Part shown: positions 17,796 to 27,266 of the stretch, one piece after another | Layout: each line of letters opens with the position of its first letter | How positions within the stretch are numbered: position 1 is the stretch's first letter | Assembly (NCBI GenBank): GCA_004213555.1 | Contig: SHAP01000004.1 | Span: 1 to 64,000 of the forward strand | From: Phycisphaeraceae bacterium | GTDB taxonomy: Bacteria > Planctomycetota > Phycisphaerae > Phycisphaerales > SM1A02 | DNA length: 64,000 nucleotides | Direction of reading: 5' to 3' | Translations under genes and position numbers: made by a program | The notes under the pieces: model-generated | What the model saw: only the letters and a program-made list of their open reading frames with translations | The model's database searches: none | Told to the model about the DNA's origin: nothing

Positions 17796-18932
17796 TCAAC
17801 GAGGGAATCGATTGGCAGGTGAAGCCACCGGGTCGATGGTTTCCGGAGCCTGCCGAACCATTCGAGATGGTGCCGGAACCAAGCGCATACCGAGGATTCG
17901 AGGTGGGCGAACCGGTGATCCAGTCTCCGGATCGGCAAGCTCCACACTGGCAATGGAGCGGATGGCGCCTGCCCCGGAGAGGGTCTCACCAAACGAGGTG
18001 TAGGAACCATCCAATCGCGCGGTGCCCTCTCTCGACAAACACAGGAAGAATTGGCTCCCGGCACTGTCGGGGTCGTTGTCCCGAGCCATTGAGATCACCC
18101 CGAAATCATGGGGCAGTGGGCTGCGCTCCATAGGAAGCCAGGTGCCAGGCCCGCCATTTCCGGTGCCCGAAGGATCGCCCGCCTGGATGACAAATGGATC
18201 TCCGTTGCCGGTGTATGGCACGATCCGATGAAAAATCACATCTCGGTAATACCCATTCTGAGCCAACTTTGAAAAATGTTCCGCGGTGTGAGGCGCGGCA
18301 TCCCACCGCATCTGCACATTGATCTCGCCGTAGTCCGTCCGAATCACCACCAACCGGTCCGGGATCAATCGCAGACCAGTTCTGAGGGGCAAAAGTTCTC
18401 GAATTTCGGCAGCTTCTTCGAGTTGTCGCTCGTACTCAGCTTGCATGCGTTCCACCAACTCGCCCCACGCGCGCTGCACCGATGGCTCGGCATCGGCCGG
18501 AGGGCGATCGGGGAAAACCGGCGGTTCCACCGGAACATCGAGCTCGTCCCGCCAACCCACCACCCGCGCGTAGGCACGACCCTCTGGGGTGGAGGCTGCT
18601 TCCATGATGGGCACCTGTCGTGACAGCAGCGGTATGGCGACCAAAGGGGCGCCCACCGGCTCCGCTTCCGCAAAGACCTGCAGCCACGCCGCCTTCTCCA
18701 GCGCCCAGACTTCAGGCATCAAAGCCCCAAGGTCAAAAGATGCTCCCGGCAGAACACAAGAGGCAAGACGCTCACCTGCCGCGTCGAGCAACAACAACTG
18801 GGCATTTGTGACGCCACTCAATTCGGAGCTGAGCTCAACAGGAATCGACCGGCCAATTGGTTGGTCCGTCCACTCGGGAAGCAAGGGGCACTCGGTTATG
18901 AACATCAATACGGCAGAGGGCCAAAAAACCAT
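17796..18932 (-). CDS. Large cyclophilin-domain protein, probably exported
   Basis: 378 residues. A hydrophobic N-terminus (VFWPSAVLMFI) may be a signal or anchor. Residues about 35-200 form a region of unknown fold with a coiled-coil-like stretch (QRAWGELVERMQAEYERQ). The cyclophilin domain spans about 205-350: VVIRTDYGEINVQM, FHRIVPYTGNGDPFVIQ, GVISMARDNDPDSAGSQFF and SYTSFGETL. The substrate-side Arg and Phe positions are retained. TAGGAT ends six bases before ATG 18932, the leaderless pattern. The gene is divergent from gatB across 37 bases. Confidence 0.85.
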   Translation of the reverse strand: MVFWPSAVLMFITECPLLPEWTDQPIGRSIPVELSSELSGVTNAQLLLLDAAGERLASCVLPGASFDLGALMPEVWALEKAAWLQVFAEAEPVGAPLVAIPLLSRQVPIMEAASTPEGRAYARVVGWRDELDVPVEPPVFPDRPPADAEPSVQRAWGELVERMQAEYERQLEEAAEIRELLPLRTGLRLIPDRLVVIRTDYGEINVQMRWDAAPHTAEHFSKLAQNGYYRDVIFHRIVPYTGNGDPFVIQAGDPSGTGNGGPGTWLPMERSPLPHDFGVISMARDNDPDSAGSQFFLCLSREGTARLDGSYTSFGETLSGAGAIRSIASVELADPETGSPVRPPRILGMRLVPAPSRMVRQAPETIDPVASPANRFPR

Positions 18933-18969
18933 ATTCGCATCCTACGCGGCCCGATAGCATGCACCCTCC

Positions 18970-20463
18970 ATGCAAATCGTCTCGACCCGAACTGTGGTGG
19001 GTATGGAAATTCACCTTGAGTTGTCCACCCAAAGCAAAAACTTCACCTCGGCCCCATGTCTGGCCCACCCAGACCGTTGGGATGCGCCGGCGAACACGTT
19101 GGTGGATCCCGTCACCATGGCCTTGCCCGGGACCCTTCCGGTTCTGAACCGAGAAGCAGTCGAGCTCTCCATGATGGTGGGCATTGCCTTGGGATCGGAC
19201 ATTCCAGATTTCTGCAAGTGGGACCGAAAGAATTACTTCTACCCCGATCTCCCGAAGGGGTACCAAATCAGCCAATACGACCTGCCCCTTTGCGTCGGCG
19301 GCTCTATTGAAATTGAAACCGAATCTGGTCCCCGGACCATCCGAATTCGACGGGCCCATTTGGAAGAGGACACCGGCAAACTTGGCCACGAACTCCCCGG
19401 CGGAGGAAAAGCAGATGGATCGCTGCTGGATCTCAACCGGGCCGGCACCCCGCTGCTCGAGATTGTGTCCGAGCCTGACCTGCAAAGTGCTGAAGAAGCG
19501 GTGACCTTTGCCCGCGAACTCCATGCCTTGTGTGTCTTCTTAGGAGTCACCGGCGGCGTGATGCAAAAAGGGCACATGCGATTTGAGCCCAACGTCAACG
19601 TCGTGATGACGCTGGAAGATGGAAGCGAAGTGGCCACGCCAATCGCCGAAGTCAAAAATCTGAACTCCTTTCGCGCCATCAAAGGCGCCATTGAATACGA
19701 ATCAAAGCGTCAAGTGGAGCAGTGGAAGAAGGACGGCGTAGAAATGGGGCCAGGCCGCAAAGCCACGTTTGGGTGGGACCCTGAAAAAATGCGAACCATT
19801 CTTCAACGCTCCAAAGAGGATGCCCACGATTACCGCTACTTCCCCGAACCCGATTTGGTCCCGCTTCGAGTGGACCAAGGATGGCGCGACCAAGTGCGCT
19901 CGCGACTGCCTGAACTGCCCCAAGCCCGACGCCAGCGGTACACCGGCATCTACGGTCTCCCAGAAAAAGACGCCAAGGCCTTGGTGGCCGATCCGAACTT
20001 CTGCTTCTTTTATGAGGAGGCGATTGAAAACGTCTCATCTGAAGCGGCCCACGCCACGGCAAAATTGCTGTTGAATACTGCCGCCAAGATGGCCAACGAA
20101 CACAACACCACGGTGCCAGAGCTGGGCGTCAGCCCGCAGCAAGTCGCCGCTTTGGTGGAACTGCGAGCCTCGGGCGACATTGGCTCAAACGCGGTGGAAA
20201 CAATTTTCGGCCTGCTTTGCCAAGAAGACACCGATGCCGCACAGATCGCGAAGCGTGAAGGCTTGCTCCAGGTCCGAGACGAAGGCGCTATGGATGCCTG
20301 GGTGGCGGCGGCGGTGGCGGCCCATCCACAAGCAGCCCAAGACTTTGCTGCAGGGAAAGATGCCGCCGTAGGTCGCCTCATGGGCGAAGTCATGAAGCAA
20401 TCCGGTGGACAAGCGGACGCTTCGGCGGTCCGAGAAAAACTTATCGCAACGTTGAGATCCTGA
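18970..20463 (+). CDS. gatB: Aspartyl/glutamyl-tRNA(Asn/Gln) amidotransferase subunit B
   Basis: Kinase/transamidase partner in the GatCAB complex that converts Glu-tRNA(Gln) or Asp-tRNA(Asn). 497 residues. Family landmarks are GMEIHLELSTQSKNF, DLPKGYQISQYDLP, the IEEDTGK-type segment HLEEDTGKL, DLNRAGTPLLEIVSEPD, VAEVKNLNSF-like IAEVKNLNSFRAIK, and the C-terminal GatB/YqeY tail domain from about residue 345. gatA and gatC are not in the window. TAGCAT lies nine bases upstream of the start without a Shine-Dalgarno. Confidence 0.95.
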   Translation: MQIVSTRTVVGMEIHLELSTQSKNFTSAPCLAHPDRWDAPANTLVDPVTMALPGTLPVLNREAVELSMMVGIALGSDIPDFCKWDRKNYFYPDLPKGYQISQYDLPLCVGGSIEIETESGPRTIRIRRAHLEEDTGKLGHELPGGGKADGSLLDLNRAGTPLLEIVSEPDLQSAEEAVTFARELHALCVFLGVTGGVMQKGHMRFEPNVNVVMTLEDGSEVATPIAEVKNLNSFRAIKGAIEYESKRQVEQWKKDGVEMGPGRKATFGWDPEKMRTILQRSKEDAHDYRYFPEPDLVPLRVDQGWRDQVRSRLPELPQARRQRYTGIYGLPEKDAKALVADPNFCFFYEEAIENVSSEAAHATAKLLLNTAAKMANEHNTTVPELGVSPQQVAALVELRASGDIGSNAVETIFGLLCQEDTDAAQIAKREGLLQVRDEGAMDAWVAAAVAAHPQAAQDFAAGKDAAVGRLMGEVMKQSGGQADASAVREKLIATLRS

Positions 20464-20600
20464 CGGCGCAACCCTCCCAAACCGCACCACACTCCTGGGG
20501 GTTCTCGCAATTTGAACTCACAGTGGATTCGAACACTCTTGCGGTCACGTTCTTGTTGCCTCTTCATTGAGAGGTTGAACGAGAAAGCGAGAGAGTCATC

Positions 20601-21683
20601 ATGCGGCTGCACCGTTGGCGTCCGGGCCTTTTTGGCACCGCGCTGTCTATTTTGTCCACGCTCTTTGCGGCCACGACGTTGCCTGGCAACGCATGGGCGG
20701 ATATCAACAACGATCCGGGCGATGGCGGCCCTCCACCGCCACCTCCGCCACCTCCGCCGCCGCCTGTCGAGCCGCCGCCACCACCAGTCGAGCCTCGGAT
20801 GGGGTTCCACAGCATCGATCTGGTCACCGGAAATTTGGTCCATCTCGACGAGACCACACCAGGAGAAGCCACGTTGACGGTGGTCGGACCAACCGAAGTT
20901 GAATGGTCATCACCACGGCTTGCGGGTGGCGTGGCGGCTTTGTTCGCGGTCGATCGTGTCAACGGTTGGGAAGTTTTACGCCGCATTGATCCCGGCACCG
21001 GTCAAGTGATGAGCGAGAGCCTCCTGCATGCTGTTGGCGGAGAAACGCCCGCATACACCGGCGGCTTTGCCACTTCACCGCAAGGGTTGCATCTGGCGTG
21101 GCGATCCGAGGGCGATCGGTTCGATCTACTCTCTGAATTGGCGCCAAATGGGCAGATTGGCCGCACCCTTGATCTCGATGGCGTCGCGGTCCAACCGGAC
21201 GCCCGTGTACTTGTCCACGACGGCACCCGCTTGGTTGGCGTTTCAAGCGTGCCCCAGGTGCACCTTTCTTTCTGGGAAACTTCGGTGGCTCCGGGCCACT
21301 GGGACCTCATCGATGCTTGGGATGGGCTTTGGAGCATTGATGGCATCCAAGATCTGGCCAAGGGCGAGTCCGCGGTCTGGGGGCTGGATCCAGACCGGTT
21401 TCGGATTGCCAAATTTCATGAAAACTACGTCAACCTTCATGGCATACGGCACTTGCCGTTGTCGACCGACCTCCGCGGTTTGGCTTGGGTCGATGAAGCG
21501 GATGGCGGCTGTACGGAGGATCTTGATGGTGATGGAGTCGTTGGATTCCAAGACCTCATCCTGCTGTTGAGTGTCTTTGACACTGTTGACCCAGAGCATG
21601 ATCTGGACGGTGATGGCACGGTGGGTATGGGCGACACCATTCGCATCCTTTCCCGATGGGGTTCCTGTCACGAACAGCCCTGA
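20601..21683 (+). CDS. Secreted protein with Pro-rich linker and dockerin-like C-terminus
   Basis: 360 residues. Signal peptide about 1-33, a proline tract (12 prolines in a row, then Val-Glu-Pro repeats) at about 43-66, a beta-rich central domain with repeated W/G and L-x-W patterns resembling a beta-propeller, and a C-terminal dockerin-like pair: EDLDGDGVVGFQDLILLLS and HDLDGDGTVGMGDTIRILSR, ending W-G-S-C-H-E-Q-P. Such tails mark many secreted proteins of Phycisphaerae; whether they bind cohesins or serve sorting is not known. The function of the central domain is unknown. A strong terminator follows. Confidence 0.8.
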   Translation: MRLHRWRPGLFGTALSILSTLFAATTLPGNAWADINNDPGDGGPPPPPPPPPPPPVEPPPPPVEPRMGFHSIDLVTGNLVHLDETTPGEATLTVVGPTEVEWSSPRLAGGVAALFAVDRVNGWEVLRRIDPGTGQVMSESLLHAVGGETPAYTGGFATSPQGLHLAWRSEGDRFDLLSELAPNGQIGRTLDLDGVAVQPDARVLVHDGTRLVGVSSVPQVHLSFWETSVAPGHWDLIDAWDGLWSIDGIQDLAKGESAVWGLDPDRFRIAKFHENYVNLHGIRHLPLSTDLRGLAWVDEADGGCTEDLDGDGVVGFQDLILLLSVFDTVDPEHDLDGDGTVGMGDTIRILSRWGSCHEQP

Positions 21684-21700
21684 GCAAAGATCTCTCAATG

Positions 21701-21737
21701 ACAACGCGGAGCCTTGAGGGCTCCGCGTTGTTTCTTT
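21701..21737. terminator. Bidirectional intrinsic terminator between two dockerin-tailed genes
   Basis: A 13-bp perfect stem (ACAACGCGGAGCC / GGCTCCGCGTTGT) with a 5-base loop is followed by T-rich TTTCTTTTG. It sits between convergent genes and is symmetric enough to act on both strands. Confidence 0.85.
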
Positions 21738-21760
21738 TGAAATTTCGTGGCCAGATGAAC

Positions 21761-22270
21761 TCAGCAAGGGCCCCAATTGGCGAGGGTGCCCACCAAGTCA
21801 TTGAAGTCCACCACTCCGTTGCCATCAACATCCTTGTCTGGTTCATTGCTGCCCCATGCCCCAAGAAGTTCCAACACGTCAGCGAAAGTAACAGCTTGAT
21901 CGCCATTGACATCACCAGGGCATGGAACACTCACGTCACCCACGATCAAGTATGCGATCATGCCAAAGTTGCAATGGCTCCCCACGGTGCAGTGATATTC
22001 CACCGTCTGGCCCGCAAGTGATTCCTCAACCACATATTCAAAGACCGGACTCGAGTTGCGGAGCAGCCCGTAAAAGACGCCGTCTTCCGAGCAATTTGCT
22101 CCAGATGCCACATCGTGGGTGCCATTGGACCATTCCCAACGGACCGTATCCCCAACTTCGACTTGGGCTTCGCGTGGAAAATAATCAAGACCATTTTGGG
22201 CAATCACAACCGTGTCGGCCAAAGTCGGGACAGTAAAAGACGCAGCGAACAGAAAGGGCAGGTATTTCAT
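21761..22270 (-). CDS. Secreted cupredoxin (plastocyanin-like) with dockerin-like C-terminus
   Basis: 169 residues: signal peptide about 1-18, a plastocyanin/azurin-like domain to about residue 112, then a dockerin-like pair (PGDVNGDQAVTFADVLELLG and KDVDGNGVVDFNDLVGTLA) ending N-W-G-P-C. The type-1 copper ligands are complete: H52 in GTHDV, C94 in YHCTVG, H99 and M104 (C-x4-H-x4-M). An electron-transfer role outside the cytoplasm follows from the family; the partner is unknown. The cupredoxin plus dockerin-like fusion suggests the copper protein is anchored or sorted with other secreted proteins. Confidence 0.85.
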   Translation of the reverse strand: MKYLPFLFAASFTVPTLADTVVIAQNGLDYFPREAQVEVGDTVRWEWSNGTHDVASGANCSEDGVFYGLLRNSSPVFEYVVEESLAGQTVEYHCTVGSHCNFGMIAYLIVGDVSVPCPGDVNGDQAVTFADVLELLGAWGSNEPDKDVDGNGVVDFNDLVGTLANWGPC

Positions 22271-22335
22271 GCAAAAGACTCCGAATTAGGACCCATTCAC
22301 ACTAGACCTCTGCAACTTGCAAGCGAAAAAAATTT

Positions 22336-23295
22336 CTAAGTGGCCTCGGCACCCAGTCCCAGCGCGATGGCCATTGCGTGCCCCAACCCGGCTGGTGAGT
22401 CAGAAACCTCGAGTCCTGCTTCACGGAGGGCGGAGATCTTTGCATCAGCGGTGTCATCGGCCCCACCGATGATGGCCCCCGCGTGCCCCATGCGTTTGCC
22501 TTTGGGGGCAGTTCGGCCCGCAATGAAACCAACCACAGGTTTGGTCATGTGCTGCGCCGCCCAGCGGCCGGCGTCCACCTCGTCCGTGCCGCCGATCTCA
22601 CCAATCATGACCACACCGTCGGTTTCAGGGTCTGCCTCAAAGCGTTCCAGACAGTCGATGAAGTTCATCCCTTTGACCGGGTCGCCACCAATACCGACAC
22701 ACGTTGATTGACCAATCCCTCGGTCGGAGCACTGCCACACCGCCTCGTAGGTCAACGTCCCGGATCGGGACACAATGCCCACCGCTTTGCCGCTTGCTGT
22801 ATCAGTACGGTGGGTGTGAATGTAGCCAGGCATAATGCCAATCTTGCAACCACCTTCAAACGAGGCGTCCGGACCTTCGCCGGCCACACGCTTCCCTGGC
22901 GTGATAACCCCCGGGCAGTTGGGACCAATGAGGACCACACCCGGATGATCGCGATCGAGAATCTCTCGTGTACGGACCATGTCAGCGACTGGGATACCCT
23001 CGGTGATGGCACAAATCACTTCCACTCCGGCCGTCGCGGCTTCCAGAATGCCATCCGCGGCGAAGGGCGGAGGCACAAACAACATGGAGGCGGTGGCCCC
23101 GGTGGCTTCCACGGCATCGGTGACGGTGTCAAAAATGGGCAGCCCATTGGCATCTTGTTGACCACCTTTGCCTGGCGTCACCCCACCCACCATGTTGGTG
23201 CCGTAATCAAGACACCCTTTGGTGTGGAAGGCGCCGGCTGCACCGGTGATGCCTTGACAGAGAACTTTGGTCGAGCCGTCGATAAGGATTGCCAT
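22336..23295 (-). CDS. sucD: Succinyl-CoA ligase, alpha subunit
   Basis: TCA-cycle enzyme subunit that binds CoA and carries the phosphohistidine. Seen: [19 protein letters not shown] (CoA side), [38 protein letters not shown] and the catalytic histidine (about H271) in GHAGAIIGG. At 319 residues it is about 30 longer than usual, partly from an insert near [13 protein letters not shown]. The start ATG 23295 follows TATCAT by seven bases (leaderless pattern). The beta subunit gene sucC, normally adjacent, is absent here. It is divergent from holA. Confidence 0.94.
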   Translation of the reverse strand: MAILIDGSTKVLCQGITGAAGAFHTKGCLDYGTNMVGGVTPGKGGQQDANGLPIFDTVTDAVEATGATASMLFVPPPFAADGILEAATAGVEVICAITEGIPVADMVRTREILDRDHPGVVLIGPNCPGVITPGKRVAGEGPDASFEGGCKIGIMPGYIHTHRTDTASGKAVGIVSRSGTLTYEAVWQCSDRGIGQSTCVGIGGDPVKGMNFIDCLERFEADPETDGVVMIGEIGGTDEVDAGRWAAQHMTKPVVGFIAGRTAPKGKRMGHAGAIIGGADDTADAKISALREAGLEVSDSPAGLGHAMAIALGLGAEAT

Positions 23296-23345
23296 AGGAA
23301 TCATGATACCCCCCCCGTCATTCTCTCCGCCGGTAGGCTGGGGCC

Positions 23346-24401
23346 ATGGCCAAAAGAGCTGCCGAAACAAATCCAGAAGCTCTGGGGGGTCAAGAACCCG
23401 TGGTGGTCCTGAAAGGAACAGAACGGTTTCTCCAACAGCTGGCGATTGAAACCGTAGAGCGAGCACTGCTTCAGCAATATGGACCGGATGGTGTGGCCGT
23501 CGAGCGGCACCGCGGCGAACAGATAGAACTGGCCGATGTCTTGGATGCCTTACGTACCCCCAGTCTGCTGGCTTCACACACCTTGGTGATCATTGATGGG
23601 GCCGACCGCTTGATCAAAGAGGACGAGAAGACCGAAGATTCAGTGACTCCGCGGGGGAAAAAAGCTCGCACGCCACGACAAGTCTTGGAAGATGGTTTGG
23701 CGGCACCGATTCCCAACGCGACGCTCATCCTGCAAGCCGACGAATGGCGTCCAGGTCGCCTTGATCGGGCAATCATGAACCTCGGTGGCGCTTTGGTGGA
23801 TTGCAAGCCAGCAAGCGAAAAAGACATGCCTCGTTGGATCGATCGACTTGCCAAGGACCACAAGCGTCAAATCGAGGCTGATGCCAAAAACGTGCTGCTG
23901 GATCGAGTAGGCCCAGAATTGAGCCAGCTCAATGCTGAGATGCGCAAACTCGCCGACGCGAGCGAAACACGCATTGATGCCAAACTGGTGGACCAGCTGG
24001 TGGCGAAATCCAGCAGCGATGAAGTGTGGGCGCTGCAAGAAGCGGTGCTCTCCGGGGATCCACAACGCACCGCTCAGGTCCTGCATGAGGTCTTGGATAT
24101 TGGTCGAACATCAACGGTTCCCGCCTTCTGGTGCCTTATTGATCTCGCCCGAAAGCTGGCCACGCTGTCGATCAATGCAGAACGGGGTGTCGATCCTTGG
24201 TCGCTCAGCCAAGCCCTCAAACTTTGGGGCCGAGCCCAAGGTCCGACCCTTCACGTTGGTGCTCGGATCAATCCCGACATCGCAGCCCAACTGCACCGGG
24301 AAGCCTTAGACGCCCAGTTGGCGCCTCGCCAAGGCCGTGGGAATGAACGTCGAGCGCTCGAAACATTGGCGATTCGGCTCACTTTGGCCTGCGCTGGGTA
24401 A
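23346..24401 (+). CDS. holA: DNA polymerase III delta subunit
   Basis: Clamp-loader subunit that opens the sliding clamp. The 351-residue protein has the delta-type N-terminus [19 protein letters not shown] (no P-loop, as expected), [16 protein letters not shown], then the lid and collar domain with [16 protein letters not shown]. Identity rests on family layout rather than a catalytic motif. TAGGCT ends six bases before the ATG. A lipoprotein gene follows after 50 bases. Confidence 0.85.
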   Translation: MAKRAAETNPEALGGQEPVVVLKGTERFLQQLAIETVERALLQQYGPDGVAVERHRGEQIELADVLDALRTPSLLASHTLVIIDGADRLIKEDEKTEDSVTPRGKKARTPRQVLEDGLAAPIPNATLILQADEWRPGRLDRAIMNLGGALVDCKPASEKDMPRWIDRLAKDHKRQIEADAKNVLLDRVGPELSQLNAEMRKLADASETRIDAKLVDQLVAKSSSDEVWALQEAVLSGDPQRTAQVLHEVLDIGRTSTVPAFWCLIDLARKLATLSINAERGVDPWSLSQALKLWGRAQGPTLHVGARINPDIAAQLHREALDAQLAPRQGRGNERRALETLAIRLTLACAG

Positions 24402-24451
24402 ACTGCGGGCCGGCCCTAAGGATTGGGGCCGTGAATGCCAAGGAAGGTGCC

Positions 24452-25459
24452 ATGAATCGACACTGGATGCTGCTGCTGACTGCATTGTTGCCCGCTTGCG
24501 ACGTGGCCACTCGGGTCGCATCGGTCGACCGCCAAGAGTCGCCCCCTGGCATCGCCGCCAGCCCACCCTCCTCCGCGGTGATCAAAATGGATCCCACGCT
24601 TCGTGAGTCCCTCTTGCGAGCGGAAACGCCACAGGTATCAACCTCCATTCCCACACCCACGGTCAACACGGCAACGCCCGACACCAGCCCCCTCTCTTCC
24701 GCGGTCACCGACGCGTCCTCCATGGATCCGGTGCAGCGACTGTTGGCTGGAATTCCTACCGATTCCCCCCCCGACCCTGCCGTGACACAAACCCCGCGAG
24801 AAATCATGGGGGCCATCGCCCGCGACTTGATCGAAGACCCAATGTCCCGACCCGATCCTGATCTGTTGTCTGAGTTGGGATCTCGAGACCGCGAATGGAT
24901 CGAACTGCTGGCCAGGTTCCTGCGCAAACTCGATCCCACAGACCCTGAAACAAGCGCTCGCGCTGCTCGGGTGCTGGCCGACCGACTCGATGAGCAATCG
25001 GCCCTGCGCATTCCAACCTTGGTGGCCTGTGGCAGTGTTGCTGATTACGGACGCTACGAGCCACTGCTTCCCGCGGATCCCGTGAGGCTCTACCGGCCAA
25101 ATCCAACTTTTGTGCTCTATGCCGAACTCGATCGTTTTCAATACATCCAAAAAGAAAACAACTACCACTACGACTTCGAAGCCAAAATTGAAATTTTTGA
25201 TCCGAAGGGTCAGCTGTTGCATGAACAAGATTGGTTTGAGTTCGACGATGCGAGTCGGCGTCCAATCCGTGATTTTTTTGTGGCGGTGCCATGCCAACTT
25301 CCCACAGACCTCCAAGCCCGTGAGCTCACCATGAAGCTTCGCATGCGCCAAGGTGGTGCCGAAGCACAACGGGTCTTGCCCTTGCTGCTGACCGATGACT
25401 ACGACGCCATCTCTCGGCCTACCGAGTTGAATGTGCGAACCGCCAATGTCCCATCATGA
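24452..25459 (+). CDS. Lipoprotein of unknown function
   Basis: 335 residues from an ATG with AAGGAAGG upstream. The lipobox LPAC gives a lipidated Cys at about residue 17. A Pro/Ser/Thr-rich linker to about residue 105 is followed by a helical segment and a beta domain: LYRPNPTFVLYAELDRF, NYHYDFEAKIEIFDPKGQ, WFEFDDASRRPIRDFFVAV and ELTMKLRMRQGG. The C-terminal half resembles domains of planctomycete lipoproteins of unknown role. It is convergent with the GH57 gene (6-base overlap). Confidence 0.75.
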   Translation: MNRHWMLLLTALLPACDVATRVASVDRQESPPGIAASPPSSAVIKMDPTLRESLLRAETPQVSTSIPTPTVNTATPDTSPLSSAVTDASSMDPVQRLLAGIPTDSPPDPAVTQTPREIMGAIARDLIEDPMSRPDPDLLSELGSRDREWIELLARFLRKLDPTDPETSARAARVLADRLDEQSALRIPTLVACGSVADYGRYEPLLPADPVRLYRPNPTFVLYAELDRFQYIQKENNYHYDFEAKIEIFDPKGQLLHEQDWFEFDDASRRPIRDFFVAVPCQLPTDLQARELTMKLRMRQGGAEAQRVLPLLLTDDYDAISRPTELNVRTANVPS

Positions 25460-26668
25460 TTGGGCCCGACGCTTCAAGGCGTCGAGCACGTTCATGAATG
25501 TGATGTAGGCGTCATAGGGCGAGTCGTAGGGACTGAAGTATTTGTGCACATCACCATCTGCCCAATATTTGGTGCACATGTAGTACAGGTGGTCGCTGGT
25601 GGTGAGCTTCCGCCAATCTTCCAAGATGTGCTCGTCCCCGGCCTCGTGACGCTTTAAAATTGCTGGCCGCAATCGGTACAGCTCTTGGCCCGCATTCCGC
25701 TGCATGGGATTCCCCAACCACGCGGTAAGGTCGCGTTCAGAATCCGCCCAAGAGATCATTTCTGGAGCGTCCCAGTCCCCCACTGCCGGGAACCGATCCA
25801 CGGCCTCGGTACACGTCACAAATTCATTCTGGCCAGGATTCACGTCAAAAACCGCTTCCGGCAACTTTTCTAAAAAAGGGAAAATGCCCGTTTCAGCCCA
25901 CTGGTGCTCACCAAAGGTCTCGTAGTCCATGAAGAGGTTGCAGAGGTGGCCATCGCCGTTGATGCGGTTGAGCCAGCCCGCGAAGGTTTCTGCTCGGAGC
26001 GGCCATTCGGTCCAACCCCGATCGGAAAAACGAAAAGCGACGTCGTCACTCAAGCGATAATTTTTCAACAACACCGCAAGCGGAGCCTCCCCACCGGCTG
26101 CCAAGGTGCCGGGAGGACCGTACACATAATTTGGACTTCGTCCATCACCCAACAGGCGGTCAACGCCTTCGCAGCAGACGCCCCGGAACCGGCCGTCGGC
26201 CTTCAGCCAATCCGCCAACCGGTTGTCGTAGGTCAACTCGGTGTTGCGAAAGAACGAAGGCGTGACCCCAAAGGTTGATTGCATCAAGACAACATGTTCA
26301 TCGACTTGGGCTCGGAATTCGTCTTGGTCGTACAGGAAAGAGAGCGAGTGGTGACTTGTCTCAGCCATGAATTCACACGCCCCGGTCTCCGCCAACTCCC
26401 GCCAAAGATCGATCAAATCGGGGGCCCAGCGAGAAAACTGTTCCAAAGCCGTTCCTGTGATGGCAAATGAAATGCGAAATCGGCCCTCGTGCCGCCGGAC
26501 CATATCCAACAAAAGTCGGGTGGCCGGTCGGTAGCACTTGTCTGCGACCTTGTGAAGGATGGCCTCGTTCGCGTCATTGTCGAAATAAAACGGGTCGTTC
26601 GCGAAAACCGAGTAATTCCGCAGACGGAAAGGCTGGTGCACTTGGAAATAAAAGCAGACGGCTACCAC
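25454..26668 (-). CDS. Glycoside hydrolase family 57 (alpha-amylase-like)
   Basis: Alpha-glucan-active (beta/alpha)7-barrel enzyme. Conserved regions: FQVHQPF (region 1), GACEFMAETSHHSLSF (region 2), FRNTELTYDN with the nucleophile Glu (region 3), and FMDYETFGEHQW with the acid/base Asp (region 4). The FRNTEL and YETFGEH wording matches the amylase-type GH57 subgroup rather than branching enzymes. 404 residues, no signal peptide, so probably cytoplasmic glycogen or maltodextrin use. The start is GTG 26668: TAGCAT ends six bases upstream. It is divergent from pyrE. Confidence 0.88.
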   Translation of the reverse strand: MVAVCFYFQVHQPFRLRNYSVFANDPFYFDNDANEAILHKVADKCYRPATRLLLDMVRRHEGRFRISFAITGTALEQFSRWAPDLIDLWRELAETGACEFMAETSHHSLSFLYDQDEFRAQVDEHVVLMQSTFGVTPSFFRNTELTYDNRLADWLKADGRFRGVCCEGVDRLLGDGRSPNYVYGPPGTLAAGGEAPLAVLLKNYRLSDDVAFRFSDRGWTEWPLRAETFAGWLNRINGDGHLCNLFMDYETFGEHQWAETGIFPFLEKLPEAVFDVNPGQNEFVTCTEAVDRFPAVGDWDAPEMISWADSERDLTAWLGNPMQRNAGQELYRLRPAILKRHEAGDEHILEDWRKLTTSDHLYYMCTKYWADGDVHKYFSPYDSPYDAYITFMNVLDALKRRAQS

Positions 26669-26691
26669 GGGTCAATGCTAGCTGTGACACG

Positions 26692-26703
26692 ACCACCGGT
26701 GGT
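26692..26703. repeat. 12-bp perfect palindrome between the GH57 and pyrE genes
   Basis: ACCACCGGTGGT lies between the two divergent leaderless-type promoters (GH57 element at 26675-26680, pyrE element at 26712-26717). It could be a shared operator; no regulator is identified. Confidence 0.35.
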
Positions 26704-26726
26704 AGGGATCGTATGATTCCTCCGTC

Positions 26727-27266
26727 ATGACCACGCTTCCGACCTTTGAAGACCTTGCCCGCCTCATCGCTGACGCCTCATTGCTCCGGGGTGAATTCAC
26801 CCTACGCTCCGGCCGGACCAGCCACTACTACTTGGACAAGTATCGGTTTTCTACCAAACCCGAAATCTTGCAGCCATTGGCCCATATGTTCCGGGAACGC
26901 ATTCCTGAGGGCACCCAGCGACTGGCCGGAGCCGAATTGGGTGGCATCCCCTTGGTCGCAGCCGCATCCTTGGTCACAGGATTGCCTGCGGTGTTTGTTC
27001 GCGGCGAACGAAAGACCTACGGGACAGGCCAGCGGATTGAGGGTGATCTCAAAGCGGGAGAGAGCGTTGTCTTCTTGGAAGATGTGGCCACCACGGGGGG
27101 CCAAGCTCTGGAAGCTGTTGAAGTGTTGCAGAAGGCTGGCGCAAAAGTCAGTGGCGTCATCAGCGTGATCAATCGTGAAGAAGGCGCTCGAGAAAACATC
27201 GAGGCGATAGGATTGAAATTCGAGTCGCTCTTTTCCGTCGCTGATCTTGGCGTCGTCGACCCCTGA
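26727..27266 (+). CDS. pyrE: Orotate phosphoribosyltransferase
   Basis: Makes OMP from orotate and PRPP in pyrimidine synthesis. The 179-residue protein shows FTLRSGRTSHYYLDKYRF, the GAELGGIPLVAAAS hood side, FVRGERKTYGTGQRIEGDL flexible loop, and the PRPP motif VVFLEDVATTGGQ. TATGAT ends nine bases before the ATG and no Shine-Dalgarno is seen. Its stop directly abuts the end of the convergent 804-residue gene. Confidence 0.94.
   Translation: MTTLPTFEDLARLIADASLLRGEFTLRSGRTSHYYLDKYRFSTKPEILQPLAHMFRERIPEGTQRLAGAELGGIPLVAAASLVTGLPAVFVRGERKTYGTGQRIEGDLKAGESVVFLEDVATTGGQALEAVEVLQKAGAKVSGVISVINREEGARENIEAIGLKFESLFSVADLGVVDP

Noticed and set aside
20710-20800. Short CCGCCACC repeats as a CRISPR or minisatellite
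   Set aside because: They encode the proline-rich linker of the secreted protein in frame; there are no spacers.
22708-23412. 234-codon plus-strand frame opposite sucD
   Set aside because: Antisense shadow of the conserved sucD sequence; low-complexity Gly/His content and no family features.
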